Assembly: GCA_005765155.1 (NCBI GenBank)
Contig: VCCP01000008.1
Coordinates: 1,240,001-1,304,000 of the forward strand
Length of the DNA stretch: 64,000 bases
Direction: 5' to 3'
Origin: Zelopaecilomyces penicillatus
Taxonomy: Eukaryota; Ascomycota; Sordariomycetes; Hypocreales; Pseudodiploosporaceae
A model generated the notes under the pieces. That model had not been told where the DNA came from. It ran no database searches and was given only the letters and a program-made list of their open reading frames with translations. Of this stretch, positions 10,581 through 22,663 are shown piece after piece. Positions within the stretch are counted from its first letter, which is position 1. The number at the start of each line of letters is the position of its first letter. The position numbers and the translations under genes are program-made.

Positions 10581-11276
10581 GGGTTGCACCGATTGAGCTC
10601 CAAGGCGGCTCGATGGAAACCATCGCACAAATTCTGCATTATGATACTTTGCATAACGACTTGTATTTTTTTGGTATGCATTAATACCCTCACAATTATC
10701 ACTCACAGACAGATCACATGGTGCGCGTCTACCACACAGCCTCAAATTCAACAGTCTCTACCCACGACGCAAGAACAAAAATTCAAGAAGAGGATGAGGT
10801 AGTGGCACGCAAATAGTTCTCAATTGCTGTTTTCTTTGCCATTACCTACAAAAATCATGCTGTGTTCGTTTCAGTCAGTATCACCAGCCACCTAAAAGTT
10901 CCGACCTCCTTCTTTTTCTGGTACGTCTCGTCCAAGCTCACGGGATGAAGGGTTTTTTTCTATTTCCCGGACCAAATAGCTGGACAGGTTGCTTTTTCTG
11001 GATAACATCCAGTATTTGATCATGTACTTTGAGGGGCATTCCACTGCCTACTCGTTTTGTCCATCATCGAATGTTTGTTTCAGGTCAAAGGGTCTGGTAC
11101 TGAGACTACTACTTTTAAAATATTTGGTATATCATTAAGTTCTTTGTCCATTAATTGGTACGTAACGACAGCATCTAGCAGCATAGCTAGCAACTATGTA
11201 CAGGTATAGCTATATATACATGAGAAGTATTGACGTCTTGAAGAAAGACGCAATTAAAAACTGTTCATTGCCCCGC
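10581..11276. other. Intergenic region between tRNA and RGS gene
   Basis: About 0.7 kb, AT-rich, with no gene seen. The part near 11.2 kb is probably the 3' UTR of the RGS gene. The part next to 10.58 kb is the 5' flank of the tRNA. Confidence 0.55.
10588..10599 (-). repeat. Duplicated tRNA D-arm fragment
   Basis: The 12 bases ACCGATTGAGCT, read on the + strand, occur inside the tRNA at 10561-10572 and again at 10588-10599, eight bases beyond its 5' end. This looks like a small local duplication of the D-arm segment. It is too short to fold as a tRNA. Confidence 0.6.
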
Positions 11277-13220
11277 CTATTGCGATGCTGAACGACCGTG
11301 GAGTTTTGTGCGAATGAAATTAGTAATAGTGGTGGCTCGGCTTGATGCCTTGCTCTCGAGAGTTTCGTCAGAGTTTGACGTGTACTCGCTGCGCCCGGTA
11401 TCGCTTGACCGTCTGCGCTGCATCTCGGCGACGAACTTGGGCCAGGTGTTGGTGAGAACCAGGTACTTGACGTGTGTCTGGACCTTATCGAAGATGGTCG
11501 GCAGGAATTGCTTAGGGATCTCGCCAGTATATTGTGCCCTGAGGGTGAGATCTCCTGACGCACTGGGGGACTGGTTGCTGTACATGGGGAGCTCGCTGTC
11601 GAATGGCGTGGAAGGGTTGATGCGAGCTTCTCCACAGAGGATACGGGTTGGCTTCTCGAAGATGGCTTCGAGAGCTTTGAGGTCGGGAGATGACAGGTTG
11701 AGGGGGAACTCGGCGTCACGGGGGCTGATAAAGTCGGTGTAGATGGCAAGAGCGCTGTTGAACATGACGAGGTGCTGGTCCTCGGTGGGTTGCTCGGGCC
11801 AGGACATTTGCCATGCGGCAGTCCGGGTGAGGAAAGCAATGTTCTCGCCAGAAAAGTCACGGTATGCGGAGAAGTCTTGAAGAGGGCCGGGGTTCTCGTG
11901 CAGAACGTGTTCAAGAGCTCCCATGGTCAACAGACGATCACTCATTTCCTCATCAAGGAAATCTATAGTCTGACCCTTCTCAGCGAGATTGACGGATGAT
12001 GACTTCCACTGGACAGCGGTTGAGGACCTGAGAGTAGTGGTCTGAGACTGTGTCTCCCACTTGGCGTTGTTGGCAATGGCTTTCCTGGTCATGAAGTAGT
12101 GCTTGACAATCATGAAGCATGGCACAAACACGGTGAAAACCTCGAACATGGAGGTAGAGAAATGAATCCTATACCCTGGTCAGTATTCTCGTTTGTTCAT
12201 TTGTTGGTGTCTGTGCGTGCAGATTTTCAAAGTACTTACCATTGGCTAGGAGAGAAGTAAGTGTTGACATATTTGTCAAAGATGGGAACGTAAGAGGCGA
12301 TCAAGAACATGGGAGTGGCATGAAGACTGGAGAGACAGCAGCCAATGGTCTGGGCGCGCCATCCCATAGTATCGCGAATGTTCCAGGCTCGGTAAAGCAT
12401 GATAGGTGCGACCTGAAAGAAGTTAGGCAACTTTGTCTTTTTTTATTCGCTTGGGTTTTTGATTCAATACTTACAAACCAGCACCAGATGAACTGCCAGA
12501 CGACTGTAGGCCACCACTCCCAACCTCGGCCAAGATCCTTGACTTGTTCGGGGATGGTTGTGCCACGGATCTCTGTTCCGGGAATACCAAAGGTTGGGTG
12601 GTACTTGCGGCAAGCAAACCACATGCCCAAAGTAAAGCAAGCCTGAAGATGATTGTTTAGCAAGATGGTCCAGATCTTTATTAGCTCGTGGGTGAACACA
12701 CCTGAACAAAGACGCCAACACCGATAAACATAAAAGTTCGCTTGGTATACTCCATGTTGCGCAGGCGGCAGAGCAGAGAGGTCTTGGCTCCATTACATCC
12801 TTCCTTCTTCTTCTTCTGCAGAGAAGGATGAGTGAACTGTCTCTGAAGCTTGGCGACGTGAAGGAAGCGACAGTTTGAATAATGGAAGAGAGCGATTCCC
12901 AGCGGGAACCAGCTGCCCATGACGAAGTACTGAACATCAAAGGCGAGAACCAGGGGCAGAGTTCGTCCTATCGGATATGTGATCATAGCCATGATCCAGT
13001 ATGTGTGAAGACACATCAATGATAAGAATGCTAGACCAATTCCTCGGATCCGGATGATGGGCAGATGTCGGTTGTACCAGCAAAATGCCATTCCAACAGC
13101 CACGAGGAATGTCCATGACGCACAGAAGGTCATGTAGAAGACACCGACTCGGTCCCATAGGGCCGGTTGTTTAGGCACATTGTAGATGGTGATAACGGGC
13201 ATGGGGGCCATGGGGTCCAT
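11277..13220 (-). CDS. Seven-transmembrane protein with C-terminal RGS domain (GprK/Rgs7-like)
   Basis: Predicted membrane receptor that can also switch off G-alpha by stimulating its GTPase. Four exons, 13220-12702, 12642-12475, 12412-12240 and 12168-11277, all with GT-AG ends, give 583 aa. Residues about 20-310 hold around seven hydrophobic helices, with a basic loop (QKKKKEG, about 138-144) facing the cytoplasm. Residues about 366-510 match the RGS fold. The clearest part is ENPGPLQDFSAYRDFSGENI (377-396), followed by the helical bundle up to IFDKVQTHVKYLV. The tail (about 535-583) is Ser/Thr/Arg-rich. An in-frame ATG at 13376 would add 52 residues lacking membrane character, so the MDPMAPM start was preferred. 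Such 7TM-RGS fusions are known in filamentous fungi. The ligand and the G-alpha partner are unknown. Confidence 0.92.
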
Positions 13221-15033
13221 GATGTCGATATCCGCTGTTCCCAGCGTATGCCGGGGAGGAATATCTTGGTGGCGGTTCCGGAAAGACGGTTGATGCCGGG
13301 GGGGGGTTAGACTGATGAACTTCCTAAGAGTCGGATGCCCTCTGCCGGATGGTGCTGCGGATGGTGAAGAAAACAAAAACTTGTCAAAATATGAGGGTGA
13401 TCAAGGGATCTTTATTCATTCAATTCAATTCTCCGAAGGGTGTGGGAACGGAGACGAGGCCCGATAAATATCGCGAGGGAGGGAGGACAATGCGAGGGAG
13501 GGTATCTGCGCAAAGTAGGTAGGTACCTGGTATATCACAGACTTTGGTTGGTGGGTTTGGTGGGTTTTGTTGGTCGGTGGGGGGGTGCATGTGTGTGAGA
13601 GGGGGGGGGGTGTTTTTTGTTTCTCTTTGCTGCTGTGATGTAAGTTGTTGTTTTTTTTGAGGGGGGGTTGTCTTTCATCAGGGTCTTGCTTGTTGTTCGC
13701 CTCTCCCGTCTTTGCTTTTCTGTCAAAAAGGATGTGACACAGGGTTTTCATTCGACAACAGCGAGGGGAGTGGAAAAGCCGCAACGTTTTCTATCTTTTA
13801 TGTTTTCCTTGGGGCTGCAAGGGAGGCATGCTGGAGATTGGCCACTACCCGTTGACAGACAATTGAGAATTTAATGGTCATATTTTTTTTGGTTTTGAAT
13901 GAAAGTATTTCCTTTTTTCATAAATCCTCTGTGCATTAGTCCCGTACGGTATGTATGGGATGTTGGATTGTTGCTGCTTGCCTACCTCTGGCTTGCCGTC
14001 TTTCGTCTGTGGTGGCTTTTCTCTAGTCGTCCCAAGTCTACAACGTTGTGCAAGGTGTGAGCTTGTACTGTACCATACCATAGGTACCATACAAAGCTTG
14101 TCCCGTGTGTAGATAGGTGGGTGCTTCTCAATGATGGGCCCGATTCGAGTTACACACTTTTCTCCTCGTACAGGCATATTACTTCTTTCTGGCTTGCGGG
14201 CGGGGGTGAATCACGAATTCAGGTGGCGGCGGCCTTGCTTTGCATATCGTGTCTTGCCAACAGCACCTAAACCTGGGGCTTTTCCTTTTGACTGCGAGCC
14301 TCCCCCTGTCCGCTGGTTCTGGTTGGCTCTGCTCTTGGAGTGGGCTGAATTAGGCTGGGTCTCTTTGCAGTCCCGGCCAGTCGGCTTGGCTTCCAGCAGT
14401 TGCTTTTTTTCCCTTTTGGCTGCTTGGTTTGCTTTGGGACGACGATCCATCAGTTGGTGATGGGGGGAGGGGAGACAGGGGTGGCATGGATACACTTATG
14501 CGGGCATGGATAGAGGATGATGATGGATTGTGGGATGGGCGGAGCCAGCCCTCTTGAACTGTTGACTGGACCGGAAGAGTTCTCTTTTCTTTTCTTGTCA
14601 GGTAGGGTCCAATCAGGCGGCGGGTGGCAAGCCCAGCATGTGCTGCACGTTTTTCTTGTTTCTCTTGAAAGCACAGCCAAAAAGCCGTCTTGAATGTCTT
14701 AGTATTGTTTCTTGGCTGTCTTTCAATGGTGAGGCGAGCTTTGTGTATTGTTGGCCACGTCAAAAGTCAGAGTCTCTCAAAGTGCATGACTTGTTTCGTA
14801 GTAACTGTATTTTCATTAATATGATAGCATACTAGTTGACTCTAGCTGTCCTCATTTATCCATGCCCGATTATTCACGGGCATAAAGTGCTCAGAACGTC
14901 TGAGCATCTGATCTAATGATCTTGTCATGGCCGATGGATATCTCCGATATGGAGTTCTGTTTGATACTTGCTCCCAGCTATCAACCATGGATGTACCGGG
15001 TAGCTGGCCGGCAGTGGGCGAATGTGGTTGTTG

Positions 15034-15068
15034 CAGCGGCAGTGGCATTGAGTGGCAGTGGCAGTGGA
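15034..15068. repeat. Degenerate GGCAGT minisatellite
   Basis: Several imperfect units of GGCAGT/TGGCAGTGG follow one another here. This is simple-sequence expansion with no coding frame of interest. Confidence 0.6.
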
Positions 15069-16701
15069 GACGTTGGCGGGCTGCCGCAAGGCCCTGTCAA
15101 GCTGTCTGGTGCCTGTACTGGACCGCTGTCAACCCGAGGTGGCCCTGTACTGTACATAGTACTAAGCACCCACAATAATAACCTACAGTGGACGACACGC
15201 TGTCTGTCCCGTCTGGCATCTGATCCCCCCGCATTTGCGGACATCAAATCCCAGCAATTGACTTAGAGCCGACCGTGGCTTATTCGTGGCTTGGCCGGAT
15301 CTTTTTTTTCTTTTATTCCTTCTTGATGTTGTGTTTTATTTCCTTTTCTCTCAACGACAACATGTACCAGTGCATATGTTATGTATGTAATACAGCACAG
15401 TGTCTGCAGAGAGAAAGAGGGCTCATCTCACTTGACCCAGTGAGCTCATGTGGAATGTAATGAGCGAGTCATGGATACGAGGCTTCCTGTGTCTATGGTG
15501 TTGGCGCTCGCAGAGCACAAAAGTCACGAGACTGGCACGTGATGAGCTCACTGTGTGTCAACCTCTGGCCAGGACGTACTCAGGCACCCGATGTCTGTGC
15601 GTGGTGAATTCTCTGTATGACAACACCGTACAGGTACGGATACAACCATCAAACCCAACTTTCCAGGACAGTCAAAGACAGTGGCTTCCCTCAAGGTCGC
15701 TCTGCATGGACGCATCTGAGGTGTTTTGCCACGGCTCGCTCACGCCAACCGCTCGTCTTGCACGGGTGCACAGACTGGCGCCTGGCGCTAAGCTCCCCAG
15801 CAGAACCCTGCTTACGGCTCAGGTACTGTCCATACCTTTACTACTCCGTACTGGTACTATTATTCACGTCACCCAAGTGTCACAGTGCCCTGTGCTGCTC
15901 TGTGTTGGAGCGGGCCGCCAGACCGAATAGGCCCTGCGACGCTACAAGAGCGCTGAGATTTAAGAGGCTCTCAGGTCCCGTCTGGAATGCGAATGCAACG
16001 TCAGCCTCGAAACCAGCCCGTCGTGGGGGCAATCGCTTTGACTGCTGATCTTGTCTAGATGATTACCATGAACTGTGCGAAGACCAGGAAAGGAAACCAG
16101 GCAGCCCAGATCGCAGATGGCCCAGATGGGTTTGCTGTGCGTCCAACACCCAGGGATTCGGGTTCAGATACAATGGGCCTGCCCAGGATGCGGATCGCCA
16201 TATCGCCCTAAACACCCCCTGCTTGCTGGATGCTCGGGTTGATTTTGATGACTGATCACAGTTGATCGGGCACCGCACGAAAAGCGTCCCCTCCCCCCTG
16301 TTCAAGATGTAAGAAGAACTGGTGTTGCTATTGTCAATTCATGTCATGTCGTACAACGAAGAATTTACTGCACGCACAGACAGAGAGCCGCCAACCTCAC
16401 CTATTCTTTGAGACCTGCTTTTGGCAGACAATTGGCACTTGATGAAAGACAGCGGGAGCCCACTCGGCCGATCCATCACAAACACGGATCACGGGCGCAT
16501 GTCGTATGTCTAAGATTGTATGTATACCTTGGACCTATACTTGGGTCGTACTGTCAAATTGTAGGTAGCCTCCCCCCCATGTCATTACTTTTATTACAAG
16601 GCCCTGGTGGACCTGACAAGCTAAAAACGACACGCTCCCGGGGTAATTTTGTCAGTGTGGCCCCTCTCTGCCTTCTACTAAAAGAAACAGTCTAGAGAAG
16701 A

Positions 16702-16724
16702 ATAAGTAAGTGAGTGAGTGAGCA
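16702..16724. repeat. Tetranucleotide repeat (GTGA)n
   Basis: A short run of GTAA/GTGA units in the gene-less region. It is an ordinary microsatellite. Confidence 0.6.
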
Positions 16725-19700
16725 TAACAGAGAAAGAGGGAGAACAGTGCCTCGGAAGCTCGACTTGCCGAACCGTTTTCTGTGAGGGCCAAGAAGAAGG
16801 GAGGGGGCTTGGACATTTGCTTTTGATTTGAGGCGTTGTTTTTTCTGGGGCCTTTTTTCTACCCTTTTGCCCACGCTAATAAATATCAAGCCTAGTTTTG
16901 CTGTGTAAACGGGCGACATCTGTCTCTGTCCATCTTTTTTGGTGCTTCGCTTGGCCTCTTGTCAGTCTGTCAGTCAGCTAGTTCGGCTTTTATCGCGCCT
17001 TACGAGGAAGCCTTATCTTCAACCAACTTTGTCCAACGGCCAGATTTTAGTACGCCCAGAATTTTGGCTCGTTTATACGGTAGGGTGATTACACTGTAGA
17101 TGGCTTCTGACGGCGCCGCCGGCCCACCGGGCCACGGTTTCCGTTCCCACGTCCGGTCCATACCCCCTATCTTTTAGAAAATCTGGCTGGCTGGCTCATC
17201 GATGGAAATGCCACTGTTGATACAGACAACGTTCTTTCATGATACCGTTACTTCCAACTACTCTCTCCCGCCTTTTCCCCGTCTATCCACGCGGTGAATG
17301 CTCACTCACTTGGTCCTTGCTTGAAACCTTGCTCCAAGCTTTTTCCCTTCCCGCACACCGTTTTCCCTCTCCGCCGTCATGGTGAATCAAAATATGGGAA
17401 ATGCCTAGTGCTTATTAATGTCTCTTGACCTTTTTTTTCTTGCTCTCCATGAACGTTTGAACCCGTTCGCTCACGCGTGTTCCCAAGGCTGGGCACATCT
17501 TTTTTTTTTCTTAGATAATTACTTTTTTTGCTTACCGTTTCTTTTTTGAATGCTTCCTGTGAGGGGGAGAGCGAGCCGTCTCTTGTCCGTCCTGTTCAAG
17601 CTGTTTGTCCACGTTTCTGGACCCCTACCTGTCCAATCCTCCGTTGGGGGCGGCTCATCAGCTCTCCCAGGGCTGCCCTCATGGCTCCCATCACTCCGCC
17701 CCCTTCCCTCCACGTGGCATATCCTGGCGTGGGCACTGGGAGCAGTATGTTATGCTCACCCTCACGGTCGTGTTTACGCCTTGAATCTCCCAGGTGCCTA
17801 ATAAAACACAAACTGTGGCTCCTCTACCTCCCTTCAGTCCACTATTTTCTTGAGATTTAGCAAAACAAGAAGGCCCACTAGGAGCAGCAAAGCAGTGAGT
17901 GATTTGGCCGGCGAGACCTCACGTCCTAGTTTAGGGTGAGAAAAGCATGTCAGAGTAAAATGAATCATCTCTTGATCATGAACTTTGAGTATCCATGCGA
18001 AATACGTGGAGTGTCGCCCTTGTCCGACATCTAACAATTTGCCTTTGGAGTTGTTGCACAATAAATATTGCTATCAAGCAACAACACAGTCTCCCATTCT
18101 GAATTTGTCAGAGAATACACTCTTTCAGGGCGGTTGCTAGGTTGGACTGTTTGTTCAAGCAAACTTTGGCCGTACTGGCTTACTTACACGTTCAACCTCC
18201 GACTGAAGCGGGCGTGCCAAGCTACAATCCCGTCTCGGAGGCCGACGACCGAGACCCAGGCTGCTCTAGATCCGCTGTGATAATACTAGCTCATTGTTTG
18301 AAAGGTAGTTGTCATCAAGATAATTGCAATAGACGGAATTCATAAGAGCATTTCCGGGAAAGCTAGGTAGGTGTATGTGCCATCTAATTACAACAGAGAC
18401 GGCCTCGCAACACTCAAACGGACATGTCATCATCTCCAAGTGTGGTGGCGGCGGGTGCGTCATTCAAAACGGCCCCACTTCGTCTTTCTCACCCATCGTA
18501 TCGTCGTTTTTCTTACATGATATAATGGTTGATGATGCTTTTTTCTTCTTTTCTTTACTGCTTCAGGGAGGGCGAGTGCGACGTTGAGGCAAATTGGCTA
18601 TCCATTCAGTATGGCACTGAGTGATCTATACCTCTTTTGCCGTCACTTCCCTTTTAGTAAAAGACGGCAAGTCCATCTTATAATTCGTTTCGTTATGCGG
18701 GCCGGGAAAATCCCACATCTGACGACCGTTATTTGTTCAACGACAAACGTTTTCAGGGCTATGTACATGTACCAGAATTTCCACGCGGCGATCAGAGGAG
18801 CCCACCAGGGGGCGGGCGACTGCAAACTCATGCAGGACAACTAGCCTCGGGATTTTCAGTAGGTAGTTTTCAAGACCCGTACATATATGTACGCCATGCC
18901 GGGGCTACGGTATTGAGTGTGGAGGCCAGTTCAGGGGAAAATAAGAAGAGAGAGGGGGGCGAGTTACAAAAGCCACATCCTGTTAGGCTCATGAGTGCTT
19001 GCCGCCGTCCCAAGCCCGCGTGAACCCGCGCCGATCATGTCGGAAAAAAAAAGCTGCTGTTACTTGTTGGTCGTCGGCCGCAACTTACGCCACCGATCTT
19101 GGGAGCGTCGGCCAGAAAAGCCGGCATCGAGCTATGGCGCTCGGTGGGACTTGCTGACGGCAGTGTTGTTGCGCATCCGGATGCGGATGGGGATGTCTGC
19201 TCGGGGGCTGCCTCCTACGTAGACTATACATCCGTACTGTGTGTGTGCAGGTTGGTATAGACGAGGATATGCTGACTTAGTCTAGAACGTAAAGAAGGCT
19301 AAATTTCGCACAGGCTGGCGCGGTGGTAAATGGCCAAGGATGCGAGTAGGCAGATGTAGGGGGCCTCGTTAACAATACGAAGCCCTTTGGTAAAGCCCAG
19401 AACACCAAGACGGCTTCTCCCCAATAGAGTTGTTGTAGTAGCCAAACCTGTAATAACCAAGCCGGCCCTAAAAAACACTGGCGTTCAACTCGGCAGTTGC
19501 TCATCTCGGAGTGAATCTCGGTCTAACGCGATGTGCGGCAGCCATGAATAATTTCTGACAGTTCAATTAAGAAACTAAGTAAGCCTCTGGCTGTCTGCAG
19601 TGGCCTTTTGTGTGAGTGGATTGGTCAAGATGCTTTTCTTTGAGTGACGACGCTTGCAAAGTTATGTGTGGGTGTGTGATGTGTGCTTTTACAGCCACGC

Positions 19701-21280
19701 AAGCCATTTCAACTAGTTGCCAATGCCCAGGAAAACATTGCTTTTCCCCAGCTCTCATCATGGAAAAGTCCCGAATGAGAAGGATAACATGGCTTCTTAT
19801 TCGCTTGGGCTGATTAGGTAAACTCACAACGTTGAGGTTTCTTTTATTTTATCCGTGTGCTATGAGAGCCTACCCGGGAGGAAACCACAATCCTGTATGT
19901 TTTTAAACAATGCATTAACTGTAGAATCAACTCAATTTCTTGATTCGATTTATAGTGAATGAAGTCATGTAGTGCGTGACATTGGCCATGTCTGGTGGTA
20001 TAGAGATAAAAACCACAGTAGTGATAACCAAAGGAGCCATTATGGACAAATGCCTTCTATCAGAGAAGGTGTGTGGTGTTCCAATGTGATGCAAGTCATC
20101 GGAAGAACCAACACCACCAGGGTTCACCACAACACCACATGTTACGAGGAGAAACCGACTTTGCGACCTCGCTTACACACATCGACGAGAGCCTAGCGCT
20201 TTCTTGGAAGATTGCACCATGTGTGAGTTTGCATTTATCAATCGAGCACAGACCTTTTACCAAGAGCCCTTTAATCAATGACTGGACAGTCAAGGCCCCA
20301 TACACAGATCTTAATTACAATGTGCGACCTTGTCCCTGCATGTCTTGGTTGCGAGATCGCGAGGCTGCCCTGAACACCTTGGCCCATCTTGGTGACGTGA
20401 TGGGATGATTTACTACGAGAAGCATGTACGCGTGTGCTTGCGTTTTTGCTTTACACACGATATGGTAGGTAGATAAAATAGTGTGTATGCGTACGTACGT
20501 GCGCAGTCGGAATCATCATTAGTATTATTAATCTTTACTTTCCAAATACCCGATCGAGCAACTCTTTGATGTTTGCATGTCTTACCAGTCGCACGCACCC
20601 CTTGGGCAAGTGAAAGTCTTGGTCCGGGAAGGCATCGGTCCGGGGCCGCGACACGGCCAAGCTAGCAGCGACACTATGCGTGTAATTAAGCTGAAAAAGC
20701 TTATTCGAGGACATCATTTCCCATGTCGCTCCCTGAAATGGGAGCCTAGGATGAGTACAATGTAAAACTCAAGGCTCGCTTGTGGAAGTCAAGACAATGG
20801 GGTGCGTTTTAGGCTTGCGAGTCTAAACAGTAGGAGTGTAAAAGTGCAGATACTTCCTCATGATTAGCAGATATGACAACCATTGGCTTCTTGGTGGGGA
20901 TGGAGACCAGCAACCATCCACCACCCACCATCGCTCAATACCAATAAGCTGATTGTAAGTTGGCAGCCAGTCCAAATTTAACGAACTCTTAGGCCTAGGA
21001 TAAGAGCATCTCCATTTGGCAAGGTTCTTTGATGGTAAGTAACAGGCACTGGGGCATTGGCTCTCGGCACATATAACACCCAGCATGATGGCATTCTGTA
21101 CATCAGGTCAAAATATACGTCTTATCGTGAGATATTAACTGGTTGAAATAGACAAAATAAAAAGTAAATTGAGAAAGGTTCTAACTAGATACTACTATGA
21201 AATACAAAAGAAATGGTGCTAAAATGTAGGACAAAGATCTGACTATTGTCCCTTGTAGCTACTAATATCTAACTAAAAAA

Positions 21281-22663
21281 TTAAAAGAGTGAATTCTTCC
21301 CGTTGGAGCGACGGAAAACATCTGCTTTCGGCGCTGCAGATCCAACACTCGGGCTAGTTGATGACTGAACGAAGCCAACCCGGATAAGGTATTGCAGGTT
21401 CGCCTTGACAACCTCCGAGAGCCGAGTTTTCTCCTCAGACACGGGCTGTAAGTGCTGTTCGGGTGTCGTTCCTGTTCCAATGCGACCGAGAAAGTGCTGC
21501 ACTGGCCACAGTGGGTGAGATTCACCGACGGCTTCCATGTCTGCCAATGCGAGGCGAGTCCACTCATCCCAGGAAAGGGCATTAAATTTCTTGCTGTCTG
21601 TAGTTTGAGAATCGACAGAATTTGGAATAAGTTCAGCTTCAATGAGATTCCAGAATTCGGGAACTGTCAAGCCGCTCTGAATATCGATGAACGGGCTCAC
21701 GGGTTTGAGGATATCCTGGTCAACGTCATTGATCATGAGCTGGTCCAGGATGCAAGCTGCAATGGCTCCCGAATCATCAAAGTAGAGCCAGCTTTCCTCA
21801 GGTTCTGCTGGGTAAGCACCAATCGAAGCGGCAGCGGCAACAACACGCCAAAGGTAATCATCTGTGTTGGAAACACCTTGGGTAACTGTTCCGAGAACCG
21901 CACCAGGCTTGACAATTGAGATGCGGTTCTGCTGGACTGGCTCTGCAGTTTCACTGAAGTTAGACGTTGCTACTTCATACACCACACTCTCAGCTAAGAA
22001 TTTGGTCTGCACATAACCAGTCCCAGCCTTTGAAAGCTCTTTGGCAGCATAAGCTTGGTTGGCTTGAGTATCGCCAAGCTTGAGGCCGCCAGAAACATAA
22101 ACGAACTTTGTTGTGCTCGAGGCAGTGGCTGCTGTCAGCAGGTCTACAGCGGAATCAACATTGGCAGCACGAAGGGACTCGAAATCAGCATGCCAATTGA
22201 CTACAGCGCCGTTGTGAATAATCGCATCGATACTCAGACCCGAGTTGCTGGTACCAGAGAGCTGATTCCATTGTTCAGGTGAGACACCTAGTCGGGGAAG
22301 AGATAAATCTCCCGTCCACACCTCCAACTTGCTGCTCTGAACATTGTCTAAAGTTGACCACCATCCGGCAATCTGGGCAGTTTTCTCGATACGTCCTCGG
22401 CCTGCTTCCACGGAGGTTGCGCGTACAAGGACAATAACGCGTCCGACACCGGGCGCCTGCAAAAGCTGTCTCAGAATCTCAGTGCCGAGGAAGCCCGTGG
22501 CTCCAGTAAGAAAAATAGAAGCATTCTTGGGAAGTTTAGCATTGGGCTGGCTTAACCACTGAGGCGAACATGCTTTCTTGCTCAAAGTCTTGATTTCTTC
22601 AGGCAGGTCGATTTTGTTACCGCTGGGTGTTTGGACCCCCTCTGCAGAAGCGGAAGCGTCCAA
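21281..22663 (-). other. NRPS terminal thioester reductase (R) domain
   Basis: SDR-type reductase of the Lys2/NRPS-R family. FLTGATGFLGTEILRQLL (about 10765) is the NADPH-binding loop, and YVQTK (about 10925) carries the Tyr and Lys of the active site. It reduces the peptidyl thioester to an aldehyde, or to an alcohol after a second hydride transfer. It replaces a thioesterase or terminal C domain, so a linear, C-terminally reduced product is expected. Confidence 0.9.

Larger units (their letters stand above)
13221..21280. other. Large gene-less region (8 kb)
   Basis: No frame in these 8 kb has a recognisable domain, and the longest (for example 15448-15930, 160 codons) reads like random sequence. 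The first part (13.2-14.8 kb) is pyrimidine-rich on the reverse strand, as expected for promoter and 5' UTR of the RGS gene. It has homopolymer runs (G at about 13602-13611, T at about 13652-13659). A GGCAGT-type repeat lies at 15034-15068 and a GTGA repeat at about 16706-16722. The end next to 21.2 kb is the 3' flank of the NRPS. Non-coding transcripts are possible but cannot be shown from sequence. Confidence 0.5.

Noticed and set aside
11210..11914. 234-codon frame overlapping the RGS exon
   Set aside because: Same strand as the RGS exon but shifted; Ser/Pro/Thr-rich out-of-frame translation of the RGS coding sequence.
15448..15930. 160-codon frame in the 8-kb spacer
   Set aside because: Overlaps an equally long frame at 15617-16048, has no domain and shows no coding character.
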